Shown one piece after another: positions 44,632-54,167 of a stretch of DNA of 64,000 bases. The notes under the pieces were generated by a model. It did not search any database. It saw nothing but the letters and a program-made list of their open reading frames with translations, and had not been told where the DNA came from. The stretch is from assembly GCA_027489035.1 (NCBI GenBank), contig JAIYAN010000005.1:1-64000 (forward strand), in the 5' to 3' direction. Within the stretch, counting starts at the first letter, position 1. Each line of letters opens with the position of its first letter. The position numbers and the translations under genes are program-made. Origin of the DNA: Chitinophagaceae bacterium (lineage in GTDB: Bacteria > Bacteroidota > Bacteroidia > Chitinophagales > Chitinophagaceae).

Positions 44632-46852
44632 ATATAAAATAGTAATAATTATAATGCTTTTTGCAGTTACTGCACAAGCCCAAAAAATTGTCCGTTACGA
44701 CCTTTATGTAAAGGACACCCTCGTAAATTTTACAGGCAAAATTAAAAGAGCCATTGCAGTAAACGGGCAAATACCAATGCCAACTTTAACCTTTACAGAG
44801 GGCGACACAGCAGAAATTTATGTGCATAATGAAATGGACGAAGAAACCTCTTTGCATTGGCACGGCCTGTTTTTGCCCAATAAAGAAGATGGTGTTCCTA
44901 ACCTCACACAAATGCCAATAAAGCCTCACACAACACATTTGTATAAATTTCCCATCATTCAAAACGGCACACATTGGTATCATAGCCATTCAGGTTTGCA
45001 AGAACAAATAGGGATGTACGGAAACTTTGTAATGCTAAAAAGGCAGAGCGACCCTACTTTTAGAAAAGGTATTGATGACTTGCCAACCGTACCAATTGTA
45101 TTAAGCGAATGGACAGACATCAATCCAAACAACATTCACAGAATGTTGCACAATGCTAACGATTACCCAGCTTTAAAAAAGAATGCCGTACAAAGCTATG
45201 CCGAAGCCATTAAGGCAGGGCATTTAAAAACCAAACTCAAAAACGAATGGAAGCGAATGTTGGCAATGGATGTTAGCGATGTGTACTATGAAAAAATATT
45301 TATAAATGGTAAGCATAGTAGTGAAATTAATAGTATTGATGGACAATATTTAAAAGCAGGTGATAAAGTAAGATTAAGAATTTCTAACGGTGGTGCTTCA
45401 TCCTACTTTTGGTTACGATATGCAGGAGGTAAAATAACCGTTGTAGCAAATGATGGAAACGATGTAGAGCCTGTTGAAGTGGACAGATTAATTATTGGAG
45501 TTTCCGAAACGTATGATTTAGTAGTTACCATTCCTGCCGATAACACAGCATACGAATTTTTAGCTACAACTGAAGACCGAACAAATTCTGCCAGTTACTA
45601 TATTGGCAATGGTATCAAACAAACCATATCGCCATTACCCCGTTTGAAATATTTTGAAGGAATGAAGATGATGAATGATATGATGAAGATGAACGGCAGC
45701 TTAGATGATATGGGTATGCAAATGAGCCTAAACCAAATGGATATGAATGTAGTAATGTATCCCGAAATAACAGGTGAAGCAAAACCAAAACAAGATGATA
45801 AAGACCCAAACAGATACAATGCAAATGCTTTGGCTGATATAGTTACCTTAAATTATTCAATGCTAAAATCAACACATAACACTACTTTGCCTCAATCAGT
45901 ACCAACAAAAATTTTACGTTTTGAGCTCTCAGGCAATATGAACAGGTATGTGTGGAGTATGGATAACAAAGTAGTTTCAGAAACAGATAAAATACTTATC
46001 AAAAAGGGTGAAAATGTAAAAATGATAATTTACAATGGCTCTATGATGCGTCACCCAATGCACCTACACGGTCACGATTTTAGGCTTTTAAACGGACAAG
46101 GTGAAAATGCACCACTAAAAAACATAGTGGACATTATGCCTATGGAAACCGACACTTTGGAATTTAACGCCAATGTAGAAGGCGATTGGTTTTTTCATTG
46201 TCATATACTCTATCATATGATGAGCGGAATGGGCAGGGTGTTCACTTACGAAAATCAAGCACCAAATCCATTAATTACTAATCCAAAATTAGCACAACGA
46301 AAACTTTTTGCAGATGATAGAAGATTTCATTTTATGGCAGAAAACGACTTTGCCACCAATGGCAATGATGGGTTGCTAATGTTGCAAAATACTCGTTGGA
46401 GCATAGGTACTGAATGGCGGTTGGGTTACAATGACCATCACGGCTACGAAACAGAAACCCACATAGGTAGGTATATAGGCAAAATGCAATGGTTTATGCC
46501 TTTCATTGGTTTTGATTGGAGGTATAGAAAAATAGGTATGGACGAAGAAGAAAAAAATATTTTTGGTCAAACCAACACCAAAGACCAGCGTTCAGTATTA
46601 AGCATAGGGTTTGAATATACCTTGCCTATGTTAATTAAATTTCAATCCGAAGTTTTTACAGATGGCAATGTTCGTTTGCAGTTATTTAGAGAAGATATAC
46701 CTGTATCTAAAAGGCTAAGAGGTATGTTTATGCTCAATACAGATAAAGAGTATATGGTAGGTTTGGATTACATCTTTACACGGTATTTAAGAACAAGGCT
46801 ACATTACGATAGTGATATGGGCTTGGGTTTTGGATTGACAATGAGCTATTAA
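44621..46852 (+). CDS. Multicopper oxidase (CopA-like) with CopB-like C-terminal extension
   Basis: 743 residues. Signal peptide (IVIIIMLFAVTAQAQ), then three cupredoxin domains with copper ligands HWHGLFLPN (about 78-86), HWYHSHSGLQEQ (about 116-127), HPMHLHGHDF (about 484-493) and WFFHCHILYHMMSGM (about 527-540). The Met-rich segment MKMMNDMMKMNGSLDDMGMQMS (about 345-370) is typical of CopA/CueO-type cuprous oxidases. Residues about 565-743 resemble the outer-membrane CopB beta-barrel. It likely oxidises Cu(I) in the periplasm. Confidence 0.85.
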   Translation: MMNKYKIVIIIMLFAVTAQAQKIVRYDLYVKDTLVNFTGKIKRAIAVNGQIPMPTLTFTEGDTAEIYVHNEMDEETSLHWHGLFLPNKEDGVPNLTQMPIKPHTTHLYKFPIIQNGTHWYHSHSGLQEQIGMYGNFVMLKRQSDPTFRKGIDDLPTVPIVLSEWTDINPNNIHRMLHNANDYPALKKNAVQSYAEAIKAGHLKTKLKNEWKRMLAMDVSDVYYEKIFINGKHSSEINSIDGQYLKAGDKVRLRISNGGASSYFWLRYAGGKITVVANDGNDVEPVEVDRLIIGVSETYDLVVTIPADNTAYEFLATTEDRTNSASYYIGNGIKQTISPLPRLKYFEGMKMMNDMMKMNGSLDDMGMQMSLNQMDMNVVMYPEITGEAKPKQDDKDPNRYNANALADIVTLNYSMLKSTHNTTLPQSVPTKILRFELSGNMNRYVWSMDNKVVSETDKILIKKGENVKMIIYNGSMMRHPMHLHGHDFRLLNGQGENAPLKNIVDIMPMETDTLEFNANVEGDWFFHCHILYHMMSGMGRVFTYENQAPNPLITNPKLAQRKLFADDRRFHFMAENDFATNGNDGLLMLQNTRWSIGTEWRLGYNDHHGYETETHIGRYIGKMQWFMPFIGFDWRYRKIGMDEEEKNIFGQTNTKDQRSVLSIGFEYTLPMLIKFQSEVFTDGNVRLQLFREDIPVSKRLRGMFMLNTDKEYMVGLDYIFTRYLRTRLHYDSDMGLGFGLTMSY

Positions 46853-46928
46853 AAAAATATTAAAAATAACAACCTTTAAAAGGGCTTTAATGGAAAGTGA
46901 AATTTGTGATTTTTATAAATGAATAATT

Positions 46929-47342
46929 ATGGAGGTAGAAAAAGCAGAAAATAAACTTCAGTCATCGGGCATTAAACCCACAGCAATGCGGCTTTTAGTA
47001 TTAAAAAAATTGATGGAACAATCTTATGCTATCAGCCATAAAGAATTAACAGATTTGTTTGACCGTGTAGACACAGTTACTATTTTTAGAACCCTCAAAA
47101 CATTTGTAGAGCATAAATTAATACATTCTATTGATGATGGAACAGGGCAACTCAAATATGCACTTTGTCAAGAAGGTTGCACCTGTAGCCCACAAGATTT
47201 GCACACCCACTTCCATTGTACCAAGTGCCAAAAAACGTACTGCCTTAATAATATGGCGTTACCAGCAATAAGCTTACCTAACAAGTTTTCGCTAAAGCAT
47301 ATCAATCTTACTTTAAAAGGGTTATGCGATAAATGCCACTAA
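46929..47342 (+). CDS. Fur-family metal-dependent repressor
   Basis: 137 residues. N-terminal winged helix (IKPTAMRLLVLKKLMEQSYAISHKELTDLFDRVDTVTIFRTLKTF, about 15-60), then a dimerisation domain with HTHFHCTKCQKTYCLN (about 97-112) and a final CDKCH, which give Zn sites. The family (Fur, Zur, PerR) cannot be resolved by eye; a zinc-type sensor is possible because of the neighbouring P1B ATPase. Confidence 0.88.
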   Translation: MEVEKAENKLQSSGIKPTAMRLLVLKKLMEQSYAISHKELTDLFDRVDTVTIFRTLKTFVEHKLIHSIDDGTGQLKYALCQEGCTCSPQDLHTHFHCTKCQKTYCLNNMALPAISLPNKFSLKHINLTLKGLCDKCH

Positions 47343-47351
47343 ACTTTGCAA

Positions 47352-47381
47352 TTGAATTGCATCATTTTTGTAGTATATTTG
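47352..47381 (+). promoter_or_regulatory. Promoter for the small Cys-rich/RND efflux genes
   Basis: TTG at 47352-47354, 19-bp spacer, TATATTTG at 47374-47381. It directly precedes the ATG at 47387, giving an almost leaderless transcript. Confidence 0.6.
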
Positions 47382-47386
47382 CACCA

Positions 47387-47713
47387 ATGAAAGTAATAAC
47401 ATTCATATTGGCTATTTACATATTGGTATTGTCAGCAATGCCCTGTGGTGATATGCACAATGATTGTAATGCTTCAAATGCAAAAACAGAACTTTCTCAA
47501 AACCACGACCACCAGCAAGATAAGGATGATTATTGCAGCCCTTTTTGCACTTGTTCTTGCTGTAGTGCTTCTATAGTAGCTTTGGACTTTAAGCCATTTC
47601 AACTAAAAAAGCCTGCGGAGTTCTCTATTACCCAAAAACTTACTATCCGTAATTTTTCTTTCGTTTCCAATTTCTACGGAAACATTTGGCAGCCACCTAA
47701 GATTAATTGTTAG
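47387..47713 (+). CDS. Small secreted Cys/His-rich protein (DUF6660-like), CusA-adjacent
   Basis: 108 residues. Signal peptide (MKVITFILAIYILVLSAMPCG), then a His/Asp/Cys segment (NHDHQQDKDDYCSPFCTCSCCSASIVALDF) and a conserved tail ending IWQPPKINC. It resembles the protein at 39589-39972 in layout and tail. The ATG at 47387 is chosen over an upstream start because a TATATTTG element ends six bases before it. Probable periplasmic metal binding. Confidence 0.7.
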   Translation: MKVITFILAIYILVLSAMPCGDMHNDCNASNAKTELSQNHDHQQDKDDYCSPFCTCSCCSASIVALDFKPFQLKKPAEFSITQKLTIRNFSFVSNFYGNIWQPPKINC

Positions 47714-47859
47714 TCATTATTGTTTAGTGTTTTATGCTTAAATAACTATTTCTTGTAACAAGGATAGATTATTTTTCATTTCATATCACTTCCATAATTA
47801 AGTTACTTGGCTATTCTGCCATATAACTATTTTTCATTAACAATTAATCATTAAAAATA

Positions 47860-50800
47860 GTGTTAGATAAAATAATAAAATTCAGTATAAAAAACAAACT
47901 CATTATTGGTGTAATGACTTTGCTACTCATTATTTGGGGCGTATGGAGTGCTACCAAATTATCAATTGATGCTGTACCAGATATTACAAACAATCAAGTG
48001 CAGATTATAACGGTTTGCCCCACATTGGCAGGGCAAGAGGTAGAGCAGTTGGTTACTTTTCCCATAGAGCAATCTTTAGCCAATATTCCTAATATTGAAG
48101 AAACAAGAAGTATTTCAAGATTTGGGCTATCGGTTATTACGGTTGTTTTCAAGGACGAAGTAGATATTTATTTTGCTCGTCAGCTTATCAATGAAAAACT
48201 AAAAGAAGCCACCGAAAAAATACCAAAGGGCATTGGTACACCCGAATTAGCACCAGTAAGCACAGGGCTTGGTGAAGTGTATCAGTACATTATTCACCCC
48301 AAAAAAGGCAGCGAAGCTAAATACAATGCAAAAGATTTACGTACTATGCAAGATTGGATAGTAGCAAGACAATTGAATGGTACACCCGGCATTGCCGAGG
48401 TAAACAGTTTTGGGGGCGAACTAAAACAATACGAAGTAGCAGTAAATCCTAATCGCTTAAAGGCAATGGGCGTAAGCATTCCCGATATTTTTAATGCCCT
48501 TGAAGCCAATAATCAAAATACAGGCGGTGCTTATATTGACAAAAAACCCAATGCTTATTTTATTCGTGGCGTTGGTTTGGTTACTTCTTTAGAAGATGTA
48601 CAAAACATTGCAGTAAAAAATACAGGTAGTATTCCAATTTTCATAAAAGATGTAGCAGAAGTTCGATTTGGCAATGCAGTAAGATATGGTGCTATGACCT
48701 TTAACGGTGAAGTAGATGCAGTTGGCGGTGTGGTTATGATGCTTAAAGGTGAAAATAGCAACAATGTTGTCAATCGTATAAAAGAAAAATTACCTACTAT
48801 TCAAAAGTCGCTTCCTGATGACATAATTATAGAACCTTATTTAGATAGAACAGATTTGGTTGGCAGGGCAATGAGTACTGTTGAAAAGAATTTAATAGAA
48901 GGAGCTTTAATTGTCATTTTTGTATTGGTTTTGTTTTTAGGCAACTTTAGGGCAGGGCTTATTGTAGCTTCAGCCATTCCATTAGCTATGTTATTTGCAT
49001 TAGCATTAATGAATGTATTTGGTGTAAGTGCCAATCTGATGAGTTTAGGTGCTATTGATTTTGGATTGATAGTAGATGGTGCAGTGATTATTGTAGAAGC
49101 CACCCTACACCATTTGGGTTTACGAAAATCTGTAACCAAACTCAGTCAAACCGAAATGGATGATGAGGTGTTTAAATCGGCTTCCAAAATTCGTAGCAGT
49201 GCAGCTTTTGGTGAAATTATTATCCTTATTGTATATGTTCCTATTCTTACATTAATAGGCATTGAGGGTAAAATGTTTCGCCCTATGGCTCAAACAGTAG
49301 GTTTTGCCATATTAGGTGCATTAATACTTTCGTTAACTTATATACCAATGATGTGTGCTTTATTTTTATCAAAAAATAAACAACATAAACGTAATTTTTC
49401 TGATAGGATGATGGATTTTTTCCAATCTATTTATCAACCCACTTTACAAAAAGCCATAAAAATAAAATATTGGTTAGTAGGTGCAACGGTGGCATTGTTT
49501 GCTGTTAGTTTATTTGTATTTAGCCGTATGGGTGGCGAATTTATTCCTACTCTTGCCGAAGGCGACTTCGCTTTTCATTGCATTTTGCCACAAGGAAGTT
49601 CATTGAGCCAAAGTATAGAAACTTCAATGCAGGCCAGCAGAATTATCAAAAAGTTTGATGAGGTAAAAATGGTAGTTGGTAAAACAGGGGCAGCAGAAGT
49701 ACCTACCGACCCAATGCCACCAGAAGCTACTGATATGATGATTATCCTCAAACCTCAAAAGGAATGGAAAACTAAAAAATCATTCAACCAGTTAGCAGAT
49801 GAAATCAACGAAAAATTAGAAGCTATTCCAGGTGTATTCTTTGAAAAAAATCAACCTATTCAAATGCGTTTTAATGAGCTAATGACAGGAATTAGACAAG
49901 ATGTAGCCGTTAAACTATTTGGTGAAAATTTAGATAGCTTATTACTTTATGCAAATCAAGTAAGTAAAGTAGTACAAAGCGTTAAAGGTGCTACTGCCCC
50001 ACAAGTAGAACGTATAAGCGGCTTACCACAAATAAATATTGAGTATGACCGTACAAGAATTGCGAACTATGGCTTAACTATTGAAAATGTAAATGATATT
50101 GTAAGTACAGCCTTTGCAGGTAAAAGCACAGGCGTAGTATATGAAAATGAAAGAAAATTTGATTTGGTAGTTCGTTTAGATAGTACCTATCGTAGCAATA
50201 TTGATGATGTAAATAATCTGATGATTCCTACCAGTTCAGGCAGTCAAATTCCATTATCACAAGTAGCCAATGTTAAATACAAATTGGGTCCAGCACAAAT
50301 AAGCCGAGAAGCAGGTAAGCGAAGAATTGTAATTGGTTTTAATGTAAAAGGCAGAGATGTACAAAGTGTTGTAAAAGAAATTCAAACCAAATTAGCTACA
50401 CAAGTAAAATTACCGAGTGGCTATTACTTTACTTATGGTGGCACTTTTGAAAACCTACAAAAAGCCAGTAAACGATTAATGATTGCCGTGCCTGTATCAT
50501 TACTACTCATTTTTATACTACTATATTTCACTTTCAAAAGTTTCAAACAAGCAGGGCTAATATTTACAGCTATTCCTATGAGTGCCATTGGTGGTGTATT
50601 TGCACTACTTCTTCGTGGTATGCCCTTTAGCATAAGTGCAGGTATAGGTTTTATAGCTCTATTTGGTGTAGCCGTGTTAAATGGTATTGTTTTGATTGGC
50701 ACTTTCAACCAATTAGAAAAAGAAGGTTGGACAGATGTGATAAAACGAGTATTAGAAGGTACAAAAATTAGACTACGACCAGTTCTAATGACAGCCACAG

Positions 50801-52224
50801 TAGCCAGTTTGGGTTTTTTACCAATGGCATTAAGTAGTAGTGCAGGTGCAGAAGTACAAAAGCCCTTAGCCACTGTAGTTATTGGTGGTTTAATAACAGC
50901 AACCTTCCTTACACTATTTGTTTTGCCGTTACTCTATATCATTTTTAATACAAAAATTAATTTAAAAAGGAAGCCAAAAATGAAACCTATTACCACCGCA
51001 ATTACTTTGTTATTATTATTCAGTGCAGTAAATGCAAATGCTCAAACAATAACCATAAATAGTGTAGATGAAGCAGTAAATTTCGCCATACAAAATAATT
51101 TAGCAATCAAATCAAGAGTCTTCAATATTGAAGCTTCTAAATCACTTAAAAAAACTGCAAACGAACTGCCCAAATTAGATTTCAATACACAACTTGGGCA
51201 GTACAATAGTATCAAGTTTGACAATGCCTTTCAGTTGTCTCAAACGATACCATTTCCTACGCTTTTTGGTGCAAAGAAAGAATTGCTCATTGCAGATGTA
51301 AAAGCTACACAAATTCAAAAAGACATAAGCATTTACGAACTTAAAAATCAAGTAAGAATATTGTATTATCAAATTCAGTATCTACAATTTAATAAGCGAA
51401 AATTATTAGATGTAGATAGTTTATACAGTGAGTTTATAAGAGTAGCAAATTTGCGATACAAAACAGGTGATACCAAAAGAATAGAAATCAATACTGCCGA
51501 AACCAAAAAGGGCGAAATCAATTTAATAGCACAGCAAAACGAAGTGTTTTTACAAAATGCTTATAAAAGTTTACAAGCATTACTCAATACTAAGGATAGT
51601 ATCATAATGGCAGCCAAAAGTATGTATGAGCCTTTGCAAGTAAATACCCTTTTAGATAGCAATGCTTTTGCCAATCACCCTTATTTACAAAGCATATATC
51701 AAAATATGATTATTACCGAGCAAACAAAAAAAGTAGAAAAAGCACAAGGTTTACCCGACTTCAAAATAGGATACAGCAATCAATCTTTAATCGGTTTTCA
51801 AACCATTGATGGTGTAGATAAATATTTTGGTGCAGGCAATCGTTTTAGTGTAGTAAATATTGGTGTGGCTATTCCTTTAACTTTTGGTGCAACAAAAGCC
51901 CGAATAAAAAGTTTAGAATATCAGAAGCAGAGTTTGGATGCACAGGCAAAACAACAATCAGTATTGCTCAATGCTGAACTACAAAATGCATTGGCACAAT
52001 ATCAGCAAGATGTGCAACAATACAATTATTATAAAATACAAGCTCTACCCAATGCTTCTGAAATTGTAAAAGCTGCACAATTGGGCTATCGTACAGGCGA
52101 TATTAGTTATGTAGAGTATTTGTATGCTTTGCAAACCGCTACAGATGTTCAATTGAATTACTTAAAAAGTATTCAACAAGTAAACCAATCAGTAGTAAAT
52201 ATAAATTCAATAATCAATAAATAA
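47860..52224 (+). CDS. CusA/CzcA-type heavy-metal RND pump fused to TolC-like outer-membrane factor
   Basis: 1454 residues. The N-terminal 1040 residues form the HME-RND pump: first helix IKNKLIIGVMTLLLIIWGVWSATKL, PDITNNQVQI, the second-half signature EVPTDPMPPEATDMMI and the transmembrane 4 DFGLIVDGAVIIVE with proton-relay acidic residues. From residue 1041 a signal-peptide-like sequence (MKPITTAITLLLLFSAVNANAQ) precedes an OEP/TolC domain (about 1065-1454). A GTG start at 47860 fits the family N-terminus. An in-frame ATG at 50980 has AAAGGAAG seven bases before it, so the OM part may also be made separately. Confidence 0.88.
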   Translation: MLDKIIKFSIKNKLIIGVMTLLLIIWGVWSATKLSIDAVPDITNNQVQIITVCPTLAGQEVEQLVTFPIEQSLANIPNIEETRSISRFGLSVITVVFKDEVDIYFARQLINEKLKEATEKIPKGIGTPELAPVSTGLGEVYQYIIHPKKGSEAKYNAKDLRTMQDWIVARQLNGTPGIAEVNSFGGELKQYEVAVNPNRLKAMGVSIPDIFNALEANNQNTGGAYIDKKPNAYFIRGVGLVTSLEDVQNIAVKNTGSIPIFIKDVAEVRFGNAVRYGAMTFNGEVDAVGGVVMMLKGENSNNVVNRIKEKLPTIQKSLPDDIIIEPYLDRTDLVGRAMSTVEKNLIEGALIVIFVLVLFLGNFRAGLIVASAIPLAMLFALALMNVFGVSANLMSLGAIDFGLIVDGAVIIVEATLHHLGLRKSVTKLSQTEMDDEVFKSASKIRSSAAFGEIIILIVYVPILTLIGIEGKMFRPMAQTVGFAILGALILSLTYIPMMCALFLSKNKQHKRNFSDRMMDFFQSIYQPTLQKAIKIKYWLVGATVALFAVSLFVFSRMGGEFIPTLAEGDFAFHCILPQGSSLSQSIETSMQASRIIKKFDEVKMVVGKTGAAEVPTDPMPPEATDMMIILKPQKEWKTKKSFNQLADEINEKLEAIPGVFFEKNQPIQMRFNELMTGIRQDVAVKLFGENLDSLLLYANQVSKVVQSVKGATAPQVERISGLPQINIEYDRTRIANYGLTIENVNDIVSTAFAGKSTGVVYENERKFDLVVRLDSTYRSNIDDVNNLMIPTSSGSQIPLSQVANVKYKLGPAQISREAGKRRIVIGFNVKGRDVQSVVKEIQTKLATQVKLPSGYYFTYGGTFENLQKASKRLMIAVPVSLLLIFILLYFTFKSFKQAGLIFTAIPMSAIGGVFALLLRGMPFSISAGIGFIALFGVAVLNGIVLIGTFNQLEKEGWTDVIKRVLEGTKIRLRPVLMTATVASLGFLPMALSSSAGAEVQKPLATVVIGGLITATFLTLFVLPLLYIIFNTKINLKRKPKMKPITTAITLLLLFSAVNANAQTITINSVDEAVNFAIQNNLAIKSRVFNIEASKSLKKTANELPKLDFNTQLGQYNSIKFDNAFQLSQTIPFPTLFGAKKELLIADVKATQIQKDISIYELKNQVRILYYQIQYLQFNKRKLLDVDSLYSEFIRVANLRYKTGDTKRIEINTAETKKGEINLIAQQNEVFLQNAYKSLQALLNTKDSIIMAAKSMYEPLQVNTLLDSNAFANHPYLQSIYQNMIITEQTKKVEKAQGLPDFKIGYSNQSLIGFQTIDGVDKYFGAGNRFSVVNIGVAIPLTFGATKARIKSLEYQKQSLDAQAKQQSVLLNAELQNALAQYQQDVQQYNYYKIQALPNASEIVKAAQLGYRTGDISYVEYLYALQTATDVQLNYLKSIQQVNQSVVNINSIINK

Positions 52225-52232
52225 TTAGGATA

Positions 52233-53552
52233 ATGAAATTTTCAAAAATAATAAATAAAATAAGCCAAATTAATACGTTGGCAATAGCAATGATACTATT
52301 TGCAGCTATTATCATTACTTTTTCTTCCTGCAATAACCACACAGAAGGCGATGGGCATAATAACAGTACAGAAGAAAAAACAACAGAAAAGAAAAACGAA
52401 ACAGCCCAAGAAGAAGCACCCACTATTGCAACACTTACTGAAGAACAAGTAAAGACAGTTGGAATAACTTATGGTGCTATGGAAATGAAGGAACTTACCG
52501 CTACTATTAAAGCCAATGGAAATTTAAAAGTTCCAAATAATAATAAGGCAAATGCTACTTCGCTATATGGCGGTGTTATTAAAACACTCAATGTACAAAT
52601 AGGTAGTTATGTAAAAAAAGGGCAAGTTATTGCAACAATTGCCAATCCTCAGTTTATACAGTTGCAAGAAGAATATTTAACTACAGGCAGTAAAATTACA
52701 TTTGCTCAGCAAGAATTAGCAAGACAAAAAGAATTGAACGAAGGCAATGCAGGAGCAAAAAAGAATTTGCAAAATGCTGAGGCAGAATTAAAAACTTTAC
52801 AAACTCGTAGAGCTTCATTGCAACAGCAAATTCAATTAATGGGTATTAATCCCAATAGTGTTTCTAACTCTAACTTGCAATCTGCTTTAGTGGTTACAAG
52901 TCCATTGAGTGGTACTGTAAGTAATGTTTTTGCAAAAATTGGTTCTTATGTAGATGTATCTTCACCAGTTGCCGAAATTGTGGATAATAGTGCTTTGCAC
53001 TTAGACCTAAATGTATTTGAAAAAGATTTGCCTTATTTGAAAGTGGGTCAAACCATACATTTTACCTTAACTAACAATCCTGCAAACGAGTATGATGCAC
53101 AAGTGTATAGCATAGGTACAGCTTTTGAAAATGAAAGCAAGACCATACCCATACACTGTAATGTAAAAGGCAATAAAACAGGCTTAATAGATGGTATGAA
53201 TATAACAGCTATCGTAAGCCTTAATAATGCAACAATGCCTGCCGTACCCAACGATGCCATTGTAGAAGCTGATGGTAAGTTTTATATTTTTATTGTCACT
53301 ACAAAAAAGCCAGAAGAACACCACGAAGAAGAAAACGAAGGGCATAACCACGATAAAGAAGAAAGTAAGCACAAAGACGATTCAAAAGGCAATACCAATT
53401 TTGAGAAAATAGAAGTGGCAAAAGGGGTAAGTAATATGGGCTTTACCGCTATTACGGCTGTATCAGAAATACCACAAGGTGCTAAAATTGTAACAAAAGG
53501 AGCATTCTTTATTAATGCTAAGCTAAGTAACACAGGCGAACACGAACATTAA
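52233..53552 (+). CDS. CusB/CzcB-type RND membrane-fusion adaptor
   Basis: 439 residues. Lipoprotein-like signal (LAIAMILFAAIIITFSSC), barrel-sandwich hybrid domain (GVIKTLNVQIGSYVKKGQVIATIANPQFIQLQEEYL), helical hairpin (about 150-200) and beta-barrel domain, then a His/Glu-rich stretch (EEHHEEENEGHNHDKEESKHKDD, about 355-380) that could bind metal. It follows the pump gene by eight bases; together they form a periplasm-spanning efflux complex. Confidence 0.9.
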   Translation: MKFSKIINKISQINTLAIAMILFAAIIITFSSCNNHTEGDGHNNSTEEKTTEKKNETAQEEAPTIATLTEEQVKTVGITYGAMEMKELTATIKANGNLKVPNNNKANATSLYGGVIKTLNVQIGSYVKKGQVIATIANPQFIQLQEEYLTTGSKITFAQQELARQKELNEGNAGAKKNLQNAEAELKTLQTRRASLQQQIQLMGINPNSVSNSNLQSALVVTSPLSGTVSNVFAKIGSYVDVSSPVAEIVDNSALHLDLNVFEKDLPYLKVGQTIHFTLTNNPANEYDAQVYSIGTAFENESKTIPIHCNVKGNKTGLIDGMNITAIVSLNNATMPAVPNDAIVEADGKFYIFIVTTKKPEEHHEEENEGHNHDKEESKHKDDSKGNTNFEKIEVAKGVSNMGFTAITAVSEIPQGAKIVTKGAFFINAKLSNTGEHEH

Positions 53553-53563
53553 AAAATATTAAA

Positions 53564-54166
53564 ATGGAACAATTTCTTAAATACTATTTACCCTTTTACA
53601 TTTTACTGTATTTTGCTATCGCCTTTTTTATTCCATCATATAGAACGTATAAAAAAACAGGTGTAAATCCAATTACTTTTGGTAAGGAAGATACAGCACA
53701 CAATTACATAGGCTTAGTAATGAAAATTCTTATTGCTCTTTTGTTTTTTAGTGTCTTTTTATATTCTTTCGGCTATAATTATTATAAATTTCTTGTACCT
53801 ATATCTTATTTAGAAAACCAAAGTTTAAAAATAGTTGGGCTTATTCTTATTCACTTAGCACTAATTTGGATTTGTATTGCTCAATATCAAATGAGTACCA
53901 GTTGGCGAATTGGTATTGATGAGGAAAATGATACAGAGTTAGTTACACAAGGTGTTTTTTCTATTTCCAGAAATCCTATTTTTTTAGGAATGATTATAAG
54001 TGTATTCGGTTTGTTTTTGGTTATTCCAAATGCCCTTACCTTTTTCCTAACGCTATCTACATACTTTATCATTCAAATTCAAATACGATTAGAAGAAGAA
54101 TTTTTAGAGAAAAAACACAGAGAAGCTTATTCAAATTACAAATTAAAAACTAATAGATTGATTTAA
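53564..54166 (+). CDS. Isoprenylcysteine carboxyl methyltransferase-like membrane protein
   Basis: 200 residues with about five transmembrane helices. The C-terminal part (SISRNPIFLGMIISVFGLFLVIPN...IQIRLEEEFLEKKHREAYSNYKLKTNRLI, about 130-200) is the ICMT/PEMT-type methyltransferase core, with the RNP and EE..L motifs. Members are often found beside Czc/Cus systems in Bacteroidota. Substrate unknown. It ends two bases before the P-type ATPase gene. Confidence 0.8.
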   Translation: MEQFLKYYLPFYILLYFAIAFFIPSYRTYKKTGVNPITFGKEDTAHNYIGLVMKILIALLFFSVFLYSFGYNYYKFLVPISYLENQSLKIVGLILIHLALIWICIAQYQMSTSWRIGIDEENDTELVTQGVFSISRNPIFLGMIISVFGLFLVIPNALTFFLTLSTYFIIQIQIRLEEEFLEKKHREAYSNYKLKTNRLI

Positions 54167-54167
54167 T

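Noticed and set aside
48837..49139. Minus-strand open frame inside the RND pump gene
   Set aside because: Shadow of strongly coding plus-strand DNA without any signals of its own.
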